DNA of 64,000 nt from DATKAB01 sp964542745. GTDB lineage: Bacteria > Eisenbacteria > RBG-16-71-46. The stretch spans positions 1 to 64,000 of the forward strand of contig CAZIVR010000005.1 in assembly GCA_964542745.1 (NCBI GenBank), given 5' to 3'. This document shows, in pieces, positions 10,464 to 19,621 of this stretch; the first letter of the stretch is position 1; the number at the start of each line of letters is the position of its first letter. Made by a program: the position numbers and the translations under genes. The notes below the pieces were generated by a model. The model was not told the DNA's origin and ran no database searches. It saw only the letters and a program-made list of their open reading frames with translations.

Positions 10464-11189
10464 CTAGGGCCGACGCCTCGCGATCACGAGGTGCGACATG
10501 GCTTCGAGCGGATTGAAGAAGAGGCGGTCCATCGCCTCGCAGAACGCCTGCACCAGCACGTAGAGGATCCGCACCGGGACCTCGGTGAGGATGCGGGCGG
10601 GTCCACGGTTCAGGCGGTTGAGCGCCCCGATGGTGGAGAGCCCGACCCTCGCCCACAGCCCCCCGAGCGGCACGATCTCCAGCACCTCGAATCCGGCCCG
10701 CTCGAACAGGTAGCGCGCCCCGTAGGGCGTGAAGCGGTAGTAGTCGTGCGGCGCGTCGAGGATCGGCTCCATCTGGGCGAATTCCACGAAGGCGACGCCG
10801 CCGGGCTTGAGCACCCGCGCGGCCTCGCGGAACAGGAGCGCGGGCTCCGGCAGGTAGGTGACGACCGAGAACGACACCACGGTGTCCATCGAGCCGGTGC
10901 GGATCGGCTGGGCTTCGGCGCGCGCGTAGGCGTCGGGAGGCCGGGCGCCGAGGTGGCGCGAGCCGCGCAGGTCGGTGCCCCACACGTTGGCGACCCGCCC
11001 CGCGAAGCAGCCGGCGAAGGGGCGCGAGCCGCAGCCCATGTCGAGCATCTCGCCGCGCGCGTGGTGCGCGGTGCGCTCGAGGGCGCGGACCAGCTTGTGG
11101 TTGGCGAGCCAGTTGAACCTCCACACCGACCAGCGGCCGGCGCGCGGGGGTCCGAACGATTCGGGGGCGGGGCTCACGCGCGGCTCCAT
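10464..11189 (-). CDS. SAM-dependent class I methyltransferase
   Basis: The 241-residue protein has motif I LDMGCGSRPF (49-58), an acidic residue at the end of strand 2 (GTDLRG, about 71-76) and the post-motif segment EAARVLKPGGVAFVEF (about 122-137), as in UbiE/Methyltransf_11 enzymes. It has the C-terminal hydrophobic stretch often seen in methyltransferases of glycan or lipid pathways. Its start overlaps the end of the deacetylase-like gene upstream by 16 bases, so the two are co-transcribed. Together they hint at modification of a surface glycan or a lipid-linked sugar, but the substrate is unknown. An alternative ATG lies 15 bases further upstream. Confidence 0.85.
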   Translation of the reverse strand: MEPRVSPAPESFGPPRAGRWSVWRFNWLANHKLVRALERTAHHARGEMLDMGCGSRPFAGCFAGRVANVWGTDLRGSRHLGARPPDAYARAEAQPIRTGSMDTVVSFSVVTYLPEPALLFREAARVLKPGGVAFVEFAQMEPILDAPHDYYRFTPYGARYLFERAGFEVLEIVPLGGLWARVGLSTIGALNRLNRGPARILTEVPVRILYVLVQAFCEAMDRLFFNPLEAMSHLVIARRRP

Positions 11190-12433
11190 TCGATCCGGTG
11201 GCATCCGACGTTCACGCGCGCCTCCGCCTCCCTGCCGTCCACCTCGAGCCGGGCCTCGCCGTCGCGGCTGTCCGCGATCCTCGCGGCCGAGGCCCCCGCC
11301 GGGAGGCCGAGGCGCACCGGCTCGCCCGGCCGCCCGTGGTAGCGCAGCAGGGTCTCCCGGTCGCCGACGTCGCGCCGCGACCATCCGCGCGCGACGAGTT
11401 GCGCGATCTCCGCGTCGGTCACGAACACGGCGCCGTCCTCGCACAGCCCGGCGAGCAGTTCGCCGAGCGCGGCCCGCCCCCCGGAGGAGACATCGGCATC
11501 GAGGTGCGCGTAGTTGACCCGGTGGGTGCTGAGCACCGCGGGCTGGCCCCGGCCCCCCGCGGCCCGCGCCGCGCGGCGCGCGGCCGCGGCCCCGGTGCGT
11601 GGCGCCCCGAGCCGGGGCTCGAAGGCGATGCGGGGAGGCAGGTGCAGGAGCCCGCCGCGGCGGCGCGGCCAGCGCCGCCGGTGCCAGAGCCGGCGCAGCC
11701 GCCGGGCGGGCGCCCCGTGCTGTTCGCTCTTGCCCTGCAGGGCGGCGATGCCGAGCGCGGCGGCGCGGTCCTCGAGCCGGTCGTCCCACCGGTAGTCGGG
11801 CGGGCACAGCGACGCGGGCGGCCGCCCGAAGCGGCGCTCGAAGGCGCCGGCCGCGAGCGTGAGGTTGCGGTCGCGCACCTCCCAGGGCTCGGCCGGGTCG
11901 TACTCCCCTCCCGCCTCGACCGCCGCGCACACCGGGCTCTGGTGCGCGAGCGCGCGGCGGGCGTCGTCGTCGCCGCGCCGGAGCGCCGCGAGCCACGCGG
12001 TCTCGGGCAGGTGGTGGAGCCCGTGGAGCTCGGGCCACCACACGCCGCCCGCGACGGCGCGGCGCAGCTCGTCCCACAGGCCGGGCCGCGCCCAGCGCGA
12101 GGGCAGCTCGGGCGGCTCGCGCAGCGGCAGCGGGCCGATGGGAAGCGCCGCGGCACGCAGCGCGTCGTAGTCGGGCGCCGCCACGATGGTGTTGGCCTGG
12201 AGCACCGGCGCGTTCCCGTCGCCGCCGCGCAGCCCCTCCAGCACGCCGGCGAGCCCGCGCACGTCGGCCGCGCTCTCCAGGGTGGAGCCTCCGTAGGCGA
12301 GACCGGCGGGGCTGCGGAACGCGGGCGTGTCCGCGAGCGCGCGGCGCGCCTCGTCGTCCGGGGACCACGCGCACAGGCCCCAGTCGTCGCTCTGGATCAC
12401 GACGGCGCGAAGCGGGGTCCAGTCGAGGGTCAC
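11174..12433 (-). CDS. Polysaccharide deacetylase-like protein
   Basis: The 419-residue protein begins with VVIQSDDWG (residues 11-19), the Asp-Asp metal/catalytic signature of NodB-like deacetylases. It later has ELHGLHHL (about 131-140) and STHRVNYAHLD (about 302-312), which supply the His pairs expected for metal binding and catalysis. Its closest style is the SDDWG group found beside glycosyltransferases. It may hydrolyse an N-acetyl or O-acetyl group on a glycan. There is no signal peptide, so it may act on cytoplasmic precursors. The only in-frame start near the N-terminus is the GTG at 12433. It is divergent from a GT-C glycosyltransferase and overlaps a methyltransferase downstream. 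Confidence 0.65.
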   Translation of the reverse strand: MTLDWTPLRAVVIQSDDWGLCAWSPDDEARRALADTPAFRSPAGLAYGGSTLESAADVRGLAGVLEGLRGGDGNAPVLQANTIVAAPDYDALRAAALPIGPLPLREPPELPSRWARPGLWDELRRAVAGGVWWPELHGLHHLPETAWLAALRRGDDDARRALAHQSPVCAAVEAGGEYDPAEPWEVRDRNLTLAAGAFERRFGRPPASLCPPDYRWDDRLEDRAAALGIAALQGKSEQHGAPARRLRRLWHRRRWPRRRGGLLHLPPRIAFEPRLGAPRTGAAAARRAARAAGGRGQPAVLSTHRVNYAHLDADVSSGGRAALGELLAGLCEDGAVFVTDAEIAQLVARGWSRRDVGDRETLLRYHGRPGEPVRLGLPAGASAARIADSRDGEARLEVDGREAEARVNVGCHRIEWSRA

Positions 12434-12495
12434 GCGCGGCGGTCCCGGGTCATGGTCGGCGGGCGACGATAGCACAGCGCCCACGGGGCGCCGCG

Positions 12496-12524
12496 TTGAC
12501 CGCGCGCGGCCCGGCTGACAGAGT
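12496..12524 (+). promoter_or_regulatory. Candidate promoter of the GT-C gene
   Basis: TTGACC (12496-12501), 17 bases, CAGAGT (12519-12524), then 8 bases to the GTG start at 12533. The -10 box is weak (three of six). The geometry again suggests a leaderless mRNA. Confidence 0.35.
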
Positions 12525-12532
12525 GCGCCGCC

Positions 12533-14023
12533 GTGCGAACTCCGCAGGCGAACGGCTCCGGCCGGTGGATGGCGGCCGCGATCGCGCTGGCCGCCGCGTG
12601 GTGGCTGCTGGACCTGGCGGGGCTGCGCGCCGGCGCGCCCGACCGCCTCGACGACACCTGGGAGTACGGCGTGGTGGCCCGCGCGCTGCTCGAGGGGCAG
12701 GGCTTCCGCACCCCGGTGATCCATCCGCCGCTCTGGGGCCTCCGCGACGCGGCCTTCACCGTCCCGGTGCTGGTGCACGGCCCGCTGGTGCCGGTCCTGC
12801 TCGCCCCGGTCCTCGCGCTGTTCGGCCCCGGCGCGCTCGACGGCATCGCGTGGCTCGCCGCACTGGGCGCGCTCGCCGCGGTGCCTTCGCTGGTGCGGCT
12901 CGGGGTGCGCTGCGGCGGCCCGCCGGTGGGCTTCGCGGCCGCGCTGCTCTGGACCGTGGCGCCCCTCACCCTGCGCTCGGTGCACCACGACGTGGCGCTC
13001 ACGCTCGGGGCCGCGCTGCTGGCCGCCGCGCTCGAACTCGCCACGCGGCCCGCCGCGGAGCGCGGCCCGCGCCCGCTCGCGGCGGGCGTGGCGCTCGGGC
13101 TCGCCTGCCTCGCGCGCCACGAGCTGCTCGCCGCGCTCCCGCTGTTCGCGCTCGCGCTCGGGAGCCGCGGCTGGCGGCTGCTGGCGGGCGCCGGGCTGTG
13201 CCTCGCGCCGTGGTGGATCCACCACGCGCTCGCGGTCGGGCAGCCGCTCTTCAACCTGTCGAGCTACCTCGCGATCGGCTACTGGGGCGACCGCCCCGGG
13301 ATCTCGGTGCTGCGGGACTTCGCGCTCACGCCCGACCGCTTCGGCGCGGAATTCGCCGCGCGCCTGCCCGCGCTGCCCGCGAAGTGGGCCGATTTCGCGC
13401 CCCACGCCGCGAAGCGCGCGCTGCTCGCCCCGTTCGGCGCGGTGGGCTGGCTCGCGGCGCTCGGCCTCGGCTTCGGGCTGGCCGCGCGCGCCACGCGGCG
13501 GAACGCGTGGCTGTTCGGCGCGATCGCGATGATCCCGGTGGCGGTGATGACCGTCACGCTCTACGACGACCGCTACCTGGTGCCCTTCCTCCCGCTCTAC
13601 GCGCTGGCCGCCGCCTCCGGCGCCCGGGCGCTGGCGCAGCGCCTGCCGTGGTGGATGCACCGGCCGCGGGCGTGGATCGGGGCGCTGGCGCTGGTGGCGA
13701 TCCCGGCGGCCGGCCCGGCCCTGCGCGACGAGGCGTCGCGCTCGGCGCGCGACCGCGCGATCCTCGCGAGCGAGCGCGCGGCGCTCGCCAAGTGGGACCG
13801 GGCGATCGAGGCGGAGGGCGCGTGGGAGCCGGGGCCGGCCGCGCGCCTCGTGTTCTCCGACACGCCGGACTTCGTGGCGTGGACCACGGGACGGCCGGTG
13901 GTGTGGATCGCTCCCGAGGATCTCCCGCGGCTCCCGGCGGAACCCGGCCCCGGAGGTCTCCCGGCCCGGCCGGAGGGCCGCCGGGTCTGGCTCCATCCCG
14001 GCGATTCGGACGTTTCGAGGTAG
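12533..14023 (+). CDS. GT-C type membrane glycosyltransferase (ArnT/PMT-like)
   Basis: The 496-residue protein has about ten hydrophobic helices. An acidic motif in the first periplasmic loop (DRLDDTWEYGVVARALLEG, about 36-54) resembles the Asp/Glu metal-binding motif of dolichyl- or undecaprenyl-phosphate sugar transferases (GT39/GT83). The central helices contain WWIHH and YDDRYLVPFLPLY, the latter matching the R-Y-L region typical of this clan. The C-terminal 110 residues are soluble. It would move a sugar from a polyprenyl carrier to a lipid or protein on the outer face of the inner membrane. It is divergent from the deacetylase-methyltransferase pair, which may serve the same glycan. Confidence 0.7.
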   Translation: MRTPQANGSGRWMAAAIALAAAWWLLDLAGLRAGAPDRLDDTWEYGVVARALLEGQGFRTPVIHPPLWGLRDAAFTVPVLVHGPLVPVLLAPVLALFGPGALDGIAWLAALGALAAVPSLVRLGVRCGGPPVGFAAALLWTVAPLTLRSVHHDVALTLGAALLAAALELATRPAAERGPRPLAAGVALGLACLARHELLAALPLFALALGSRGWRLLAGAGLCLAPWWIHHALAVGQPLFNLSSYLAIGYWGDRPGISVLRDFALTPDRFGAEFAARLPALPAKWADFAPHAAKRALLAPFGAVGWLAALGLGFGLAARATRRNAWLFGAIAMIPVAVMTVTLYDDRYLVPFLPLYALAAASGARALAQRLPWWMHRPRAWIGALALVAIPAAGPALRDEASRSARDRAILASERAALAKWDRAIEAEGAWEPGPAARLVFSDTPDFVAWTTGRPVVWIAPEDLPRLPAEPGPGGLPARPEGRRVWLHPGDSDVSR

Positions 14024-14041
14024 CCCTCCATCCACTAGAAT
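14013..14041 (+). promoter_or_regulatory. Candidate promoter of the secreted metalloprotease
   Basis: TTTCGA (14013-14018), 17 bases, TAGAAT (14036-14041; five of six -10 matches). It is 44 bases before the TTG start, with AGGGAGG (14072-14078) between them. Confidence 0.4.
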
Positions 14042-14085
14042 CTCCCCGCGGCCGACACCCACCGATCCGGCAGGGAGGATTCCGA

Positions 14086-16803
14086 TTGAAGCGACTGCCC
14101 CGGCGCGCCGCGCTCCTCGCGGCCGTGCTCGCGGCCGTGCCCCCGTCCGGCCTGCCGGCTCCGGCGCCCGCGCGGGCCGCCCCGGCGCCCGCCGTCACCC
14201 GGCACCGCCCCCCCGCCGTCCCCGAGCGCGCGGACGCGCTCCTCCCCGCGCGCGGCATCGCCTCGGCCTGCGGCACGCGGCTCGGGAACACCGCGGACCT
14301 GCTCGCCGCCCACGCCGCGCGCGAGATCCACGCGCCGCTTCCCACGCCGAACTCCACGGACGTGGGCGAGATCGCGGTGCTCGAGGACGACGGCAGCTTC
14401 TTCTACACCGACCCCTTCGCCCGGCCGATCGCCGACCTCGCCGCGGTCGGCCGGTCCTTCTACCGCACCCACGGCGACGACTACGACTGCCTCGCGGTGT
14501 TCCTCTCGAGCGGGCTCACCACCTGGCTCGGCTCGCCCTCGGCGATCGCCGCGGCCTTCGTGGTGCGGAACTCGATCCAGGGGATCGGCATGGACGCGTT
14601 CGACGTGGGGAGCAACCTCGGGAGCCCCGCCCGCCTCGAGTGGGTGCTGAGCTTCAACGGTCTCCACCGCTTTCCGGCCGACCCGCACGCCGACATCAGC
14701 GGCGACACGTTCTCGACGCTCGACGTGATCGCGCACGAGTTCGGCCACCGCTGGCTGTCCTACGTGTTCGTGGACTCGGCGGGCTCGCCGTCCCCGGCGC
14801 TGCTCGGCCGCGCGTGGCAGCACTGGAGCTTCTTCCTCGACTCGGACGCCTCGATCATGGAGGGCGGCGAGTGGGTGAGCCCGGCCCCCGATTCGTTCGC
14901 GGTGACCGAGCTGAGCGAGCGGTTCGGCAAGCTCGACCTCTACCTGATGGGCCTGCGCGACGCGGCCTCGACCGCTCCCTTCGTCACGCTCCACGACGCC
15001 ACCGACTTCAACCCGCCCGGGACCTACATCCCGACGAGCTGGGCCACCGTCGGCACCGGCTGCGACGCGCGCGCCCACGCCTGGACGGTGGCGGATGTGG
15101 CGGCGCTCAACGGCCCGCGGGTGCCCGACGCCGCGAGCGCCCCGCACGCGTTCCGGATGGGCGTGGTGCTGGTGACGGCGCGCGGCAACGCGGCCACGCC
15201 GGCCGACCTCGACGAGCTCGAGAACCTGCGCACCGAGTTCGTGTCCTACTTCTCGGCCACCACGCAGGGCCTCGGCACGGTGGACGCCACCCTCGACTCG
15301 CGGGCCGGAACGGTCGCGATCGAGCACGAGCCGCTGCGCGACCGGCTCGACCTCGGCGCGCCGGTGCCGGTCGCGGCGCGCATCACGATCGCCCAGGCCG
15401 GCATCCCGATCGCGCTCGACCCGCTCTCGCCGACGCTCCACTGGCGGCTCGGGACCGCGGGCCCGTTCCTGCAGGCGCCGATGCTGGCGGCGGGGCCCGA
15501 TTCGTTCGCCGCCTCGATCGCGCCCGCGCCGGGGTATGGGGGCCCGGTCGAGTACTACCTCCGCGCCGCGAGCGACTCGGCCGGGATCGAGGCCTCCCAC
15601 CCGCCGGCGGGGGCCGCCGCGCCCCATCGCTTCGACGTGGGTCCCGACCTGCTCTCGCCCGAGATCGAGCACGTGCCCGTCTTCGCGCAGGGCGAGGGGC
15701 GCATGGCGGTCACCCTGCTCGCCCGCGTCACCGACAACGTGGCGCTCGACTCGGTGTGGATCGAGTTCGGGGTGGACGGCTCGCCCTCGATGAGCGCGCC
15801 GATGGCCCGCACCGGCCGCGACTCCTTCGCGGTGGCGATCGGGAGCGGGCTCGCCGAGGGCCAATGGCTCGAGTACCGGATCGTGGCGCGCGACGAGGCG
15901 GGCCATCTCGCCGTTCACCAGAGTCCGCTCGGCGGCAGCCCGCCGTGGCGGCTCGACGTGGGCCGCGACTGGTTCTTCGACACCGAGAACGGCGAAGGCG
16001 GCCTCACGCACGGATTCGGCTGGCCGTCCTACCGCGACGCGTGGCATCCCTCGCGGGAGTCCTCCTCGCCCGCGGGCGGGACGGCGTGGAAGTGCGGCGA
16101 CCTCGCCCCCACCCCCTACCCGGTCCACCTCGACGCCAACCTCTACATGCCGTGGATCCTGTCGGTCCCCCCCGGTACCGTGCTGCGCTTCGACCACCGC
16201 TACGAGCTCGAGCAGGCCAACGCCTCCCTCGCGTGGGACGGCGTGCGGGTCGAAGCGCAGGTGCTGTCGGGCCCGTGGCAGCCGCTCACGCCGCAGGCGC
16301 CCTACTCGCACGTCTTCCTCTCGAACGAGGCGCCGTTCGCGCAGGGCTCGCCGTGCTGGAGCGGATCCTCGGGCGGCTGGCGGAGCGAGGTCGTGGACCT
16401 GTCCTCGCTGGCGCCGGGCCCGGCGCGCGTCCGCTTCCGCATGCTGGCCGACGACTTCGTGGGTGACGACGGCTGGCTCGTGGACCGCGTGCGCGTGGAC
16501 TTCCCGGGCGACGCGACCTCGGTGCCGGCCGCGCCCGCGGACCTCTCGGCCCGGCCGTGGCCGAACCCGGCGCTCGACCGGCTCCGGATCGAGCTCGCGC
16601 TGCCGCGCGCCGGCGAGGTGGAGTGGGAGCTGTTCGACCTCGCCGGCCGGCGGGTCGCGACCCTCGCGCGCGGCGCCTTCGCCGCGGGACCGCTGCCGCT
16701 CGAGGCGCGGCTTCCCCGCGGGCTCGAGCCGGGCGTCTACCTCTCCCGGCTCCTGGCTCCGGGAGCTCCCCCGCGCGTGGACCGGATCGCCGTGCTGCGC
16801 TAG
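14086..16803 (+). CDS. Secreted zinc metalloprotease with sorting-type C-terminal domain
   Basis: The protein has 905 residues from a TTG start with AGGGAGG seven bases upstream. A signal peptide (MKRLPRRAALLAAVLAAVPP) leads to a catalytic region with LDVIAHEFGHRWLSY, where H217-E218-x-x-H221 is the zincin motif. Beta-rich modules follow (about 410-620, Ig-like, with repeated EYYLRAAS/EYRIVARDEAG) and a concanavalin-like segment (about 625-810). The end (about 824-905) is an FlgD-Ig/type IX-like sorting domain, starting RPWPNPALDRLRIEL and ending GLEPGVYLSRL. It is expected to be exported across the outer membrane or displayed on the surface. The peptide substrate is unknown. It does not match a classical M4 or M6 length. 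Confidence 0.75.
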   Translation: MKRLPRRAALLAAVLAAVPPSGLPAPAPARAAPAPAVTRHRPPAVPERADALLPARGIASACGTRLGNTADLLAAHAAREIHAPLPTPNSTDVGEIAVLEDDGSFFYTDPFARPIADLAAVGRSFYRTHGDDYDCLAVFLSSGLTTWLGSPSAIAAAFVVRNSIQGIGMDAFDVGSNLGSPARLEWVLSFNGLHRFPADPHADISGDTFSTLDVIAHEFGHRWLSYVFVDSAGSPSPALLGRAWQHWSFFLDSDASIMEGGEWVSPAPDSFAVTELSERFGKLDLYLMGLRDAASTAPFVTLHDATDFNPPGTYIPTSWATVGTGCDARAHAWTVADVAALNGPRVPDAASAPHAFRMGVVLVTARGNAATPADLDELENLRTEFVSYFSATTQGLGTVDATLDSRAGTVAIEHEPLRDRLDLGAPVPVAARITIAQAGIPIALDPLSPTLHWRLGTAGPFLQAPMLAAGPDSFAASIAPAPGYGGPVEYYLRAASDSAGIEASHPPAGAAAPHRFDVGPDLLSPEIEHVPVFAQGEGRMAVTLLARVTDNVALDSVWIEFGVDGSPSMSAPMARTGRDSFAVAIGSGLAEGQWLEYRIVARDEAGHLAVHQSPLGGSPPWRLDVGRDWFFDTENGEGGLTHGFGWPSYRDAWHPSRESSSPAGGTAWKCGDLAPTPYPVHLDANLYMPWILSVPPGTVLRFDHRYELEQANASLAWDGVRVEAQVLSGPWQPLTPQAPYSHVFLSNEAPFAQGSPCWSGSSGGWRSEVVDLSSLAPGPARVRFRMLADDFVGDDGWLVDRVRVDFPGDATSVPAAPADLSARPWPNPALDRLRIELALPRAGEVEWELFDLAGRRVATLARGAFAAGPLPLEARLPRGLEPGVYLSRLLAPGAPPRVDRIAVLR

Positions 16804-16823
16804 GGCACCGCCCGGAAATCTCG

Positions 16824-16862
16824 CGCGGGCCGGCCGTGGCCGGGACGGCCCCGGCGCCCGCG
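16824..16862 (+). terminator. Possible bidirectional hairpin between convergent genes
   Basis: Outer arms CGCGGGC (16824-16830) and GCCCGCG (16856-16862) enclose further GC-rich self-complementary sequence. It lies between the protease stop and the permease stop. There is no T-run, so intrinsic termination is uncertain. Confidence 0.35.
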
Positions 16863-16863
16863 G

Positions 16864-18081
16864 CTATTCGTAGCGGAGCGCCTCCACCGGATTGAGACGC
16901 GAGGCCCGCATCGCCGGGTAGTAGCCGAAGAACAGCCCCACCAGCGTGGAGAACGCGAAGGCCAGCAGCACGGCCTCGGGCTGGATCAGCGTGGGCCAGC
17001 GCGCGATCGAGGACACCATCGAGGCCGCCAGCACGCCGATCAGCACCCCCAGCGCCCCGCCGGCCAGCGACAGGAACGCCGACTCGATCAGGAACTGGAG
17101 CAGGATGTCGCGGCGCCGCGCGCCGATCGCGCGCCGGATCCCGATCTCGCGGGTGCGCTCGGTCACCGAGACCAGCATGATGTTCATGATGCCGATGCCG
17201 CCCACCAGCAGCGACACCGCGGCGATGCTGGCGAGGAGCGTGGTCATCACCTTGGAGGTGGCCTCGGCGGTGGTCGCGGCCTCGAGCTGGGTGCGGATGA
17301 AGAAGTCGTCGGGCGTGCCGGGCCGGATGCGGTGCCGCTGGCGCAGCAGGTCGGTGATCTGCGAGACCGCCAGCTCCACCTGCCCCTCGCTCACCGCGGA
17401 GACGTTGATCCAGTTCACGTGGGTGATGCCGAGCAGCTTGTTCTGCGCGGTGGTGAGCGGCACGAGCACCACGTCGTCCACGTCCCCGCCCCAGCCGGTG
17501 CCGCCCTTGAAGGCGAGCACGCCCACCACGCGGAAGGGCAGGTCCTTGATGCGCACGATCGCCCCGACCGGGTCCGCGCCCTCGAAGAGCTGCTTGGCCA
17601 CGCTCTGGCCGAGCACGCACACCTTGGCCGCGCCCCGCACGTCCGAGTCGGTGAACATGGCGCCCTGCTCGACCGGCCACTGGCGGATCTCGACGAACCC
17701 CGGGGTGGTGCCCTGGATCGAGGTGCCCCAGTTGGCGTTGCCCGAGACCACCTGCGCGATCGAACGCGTGCCGGGGGCGGCCGCCTCGACCGCGGAGCAC
17801 TCGCGCGCCATGGCCTCGGCGTCCTCGGCCGTCATGGTCGTGATGCCGCCCATCCCGCCGCGGGCGCCTCCCGCGGTGACGGTCCCGGGAATCACGGTGA
17901 GCGTGTTGGCGCCGAGCGCGCGGATCTGGGCCTGAACCGCCACCCGCGCGCCCTGCCCGATCGCGAGCGTCGCGATCACCGCCGCCACGCCGATCACGAT
18001 GCCGAGCACCGTGAGCGCCGAGCGCATGCGGTTGCGCGTGAGCGCCGACGTTCCCATCGCGAGCAGCGTGACGAGGTTCAC
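16864..18081 (-). CDS. MacB-like ABC transporter permease (FtsX family), no ATPase domain
   Basis: The 405-residue protein has one N-terminal helix (about 18-42), a large MacB-type periplasmic domain (about 45-275) and three C-terminal helices. It carries GIGIMNIMLVSVTERTREIG and IRRAIGARRRDI, the cytoplasmic coupling motif of MacB/LolC-type permeases. It lacks the N-terminal ATPase half present in E. coli MacB, and no separate ATPase gene is adjacent. The GTG start overlaps the adaptor's stop by 4 bases (GTGA). With the adaptor and a TolC-like channel it would export a substrate or convey mechanical work across the envelope. An ATPase encoded elsewhere must be assumed. Confidence 0.88.
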   Translation of the reverse strand: MNLVTLLAMGTSALTRNRMRSALTVLGIVIGVAAVIATLAIGQGARVAVQAQIRALGANTLTVIPGTVTAGGARGGMGGITTMTAEDAEAMARECSAVEAAAPGTRSIAQVVSGNANWGTSIQGTTPGFVEIRQWPVEQGAMFTDSDVRGAAKVCVLGQSVAKQLFEGADPVGAIVRIKDLPFRVVGVLAFKGGTGWGGDVDDVVLVPLTTAQNKLLGITHVNWINVSAVSEGQVELAVSQITDLLRQRHRIRPGTPDDFFIRTQLEAATTAEATSKVMTTLLASIAAVSLLVGGIGIMNIMLVSVTERTREIGIRRAIGARRRDILLQFLIESAFLSLAGGALGVLIGVLAASMVSSIARWPTLIQPEAVLLAFAFSTLVGLFFGYYPAMRASRLNPVEALRYE

Positions 18082-19424
18082 CGCGGACGCCCTCCGCCGC
18101 CGCCCTGCGGCCGTCCGCCGCCGCCCCCGAACTGCGGCCCCCCCATCCCGGGCGGCGGCTGCAGGGCCGCGCCGCGGATCGAGACGTCGAGGCCCACGAT
18201 CACCCGGTCCCCGGCCCGGAGCGCCGCGCCGCCGGCCTCGGTGAAGCCGCCGTCGGTGAGGCCGGTGAGGATCTCCACCCTCGCGGGCTTCCCCTCGCGC
18301 AGCACGTAGACCGCGCCGGGCTTCATTCCGGGCGCCGCCGGCGCGTCGGCTCCGGCGCCGGGGGCGCGCGAGGCGCCCGCGCCCGGCGGGGCGGTGCGTG
18401 GTCCGCGTGCGCCGGGCCCCGCGCCGCCGGGAGCGCCTCCCGCCGCGCGGGCCGCGCCGCGGCCGCCCCCTCCGGCCGCGTTCCCTCCGGCCGCGGCGCG
18501 CGTCGCTTCGCCGCCCGGGCGGAAGCGCAGCGCCGAGTTCGGGACCCGGAGCACGTCCTCGCGCCGCGCCACCTCGACCGACACGTTGGCGGTCATGCCG
18601 GGCCTCAGCTGGAGGTCGCGGTTGTCGGTGCGGATCACCGTGGTGTACGTCACGACGTTCTGCTCGACGATGGGCTCGAGCCGGACCTGGGTCACCGAAC
18701 CCTCGAAGGTCCGGTCGGGAAACGCGTCCACGGTGAAGCGCACCGGGAGCCCGGGCCGGATCTGCCCGATGTCGGCCTCGTCGATCCGGGTCTCGACCTG
18801 CATCTGGGCGAGGTCGTTGGCGATCACGAACAGCTTGGGCGCCTGCAGGCTCGCCGCCACCGTCTGGCCGAGGTTGACCGAGCGCGCGATCACCACGCCG
18901 TCGATGGGCGAGCGGATCGTGGCGTTCTGGAGGTCCACGCGCGCCGCCTCGAGCTGGGCGCGCGCCTGCTTGAGGTCGGCCTCGCGCTGCTGGAGCGCCG
19001 ACTCCGCGGCGTCCACGTCGGCCTGCGAAACGTAGTTCTGGGGCAGCAGCTCGCGGGCCCGGTCGAGCTGGCGGCGCGACTCCCGAACCGCGGCCTCGGC
19101 GCGCGCCACCGCCGCCTCGCTCTGGGCCGCGCGCGCCCGGAACGACGAGGGCTCGAGCTCGCACAGCACCTGCCCCGCGCGCACCCGGGAGTTGTAGTCG
19201 GCGTGCAGGCGGTAGACGGTGCCGCTCACCTGGCTGCCCACGTCCACCTGCTCGACCGGCCGGATCGTGCCGGTGGCCGAGACCACCGCCTCGATGCTTC
19301 CGCGCTCGAGCGTCGCGGTCCGGTACTTCGGAGCCTCCTCGCGCCGCCCGCCCAGCACGACCCACGCGCCCGCCCCCAGCGCCACGATCGCGCCCGCCGC
19401 CCACAGCACTCGCCCTCGGCTCAC
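18078..19424 (-). CDS. MacA/HlyD-like periplasmic adaptor protein
   Basis: The 448-residue adaptor has an N-terminal membrane anchor (MSRGRVLWAAGAIVALGAGA), a split lipoyl-like domain (ATGTIRPVEQVDVGSQVSG and ATIRSPIDGVVIARSVNLGQ) around an alpha-helical hairpin (about 95-165), then a beta-barrel domain (about 205-300). About 65 residues of Gly, Ala and Pro (about 308-372) interrupt the usual membrane-proximal region. The chain ends in a Gly-rich tail (GGGGGRPQGGGGGRPR). It should join the MacB-like permease to an outer-membrane channel. It starts at a GTG and is the first gene of the two-gene unit. Confidence 0.88.
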   Translation of the reverse strand: MSRGRVLWAAGAIVALGAGAWVVLGGRREEAPKYRTATLERGSIEAVVSATGTIRPVEQVDVGSQVSGTVYRLHADYNSRVRAGQVLCELEPSSFRARAAQSEAAVARAEAAVRESRRQLDRARELLPQNYVSQADVDAAESALQQREADLKQARAQLEAARVDLQNATIRSPIDGVVIARSVNLGQTVAASLQAPKLFVIANDLAQMQVETRIDEADIGQIRPGLPVRFTVDAFPDRTFEGSVTQVRLEPIVEQNVVTYTTVIRTDNRDLQLRPGMTANVSVEVARREDVLRVPNSALRFRPGGEATRAAAGGNAAGGGGRGAARAAGGAPGGAGPGARGPRTAPPGAGASRAPGAGADAPAAPGMKPGAVYVLREGKPARVEILTGLTDGGFTEAGGAALRAGDRVIVGLDVSIRGAALQPPPGMGGPQFGGGGGRPQGGGGGRPR

Positions 19425-19585
19425 CCCGCCTCCCTCGAAGTCGCTCCCGGCCCGCTCCCGGCCGTTCCGGGGCCGCGCGCCGCCCGCCTCGGATGCCGCC
19501 GCGCGCTCCGCGGCGGCCGGCCGGCCGACGAGCGTGCCACAAACGCGGCCACGCGCGCATCCGGAGGCTCGCGCTCCCCCGGCGG

Positions 19586-19615
19586 TTGCGCTCGGGCGCC
19601 GCGCGGGTCGAGACT
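19586..19615 (+). promoter_or_regulatory. Candidate promoter of the CDF transporter gene
   Basis: TTGCGC (19586-19591), 18 bases, GAGACT (19610-19615), then six bases to the ATG. The distance predicts transcription starting at or next to the start codon. Confidence 0.35.
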
Positions 19616-19621
19616 CCCGCC

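Noticed and set aside
12496..14085. Long frame leading into the metalloprotease
   Set aside because: It is the shadow of the GT-C gene; the TTG at 14086 has a ribosome-binding site and is followed by a clean signal peptide.
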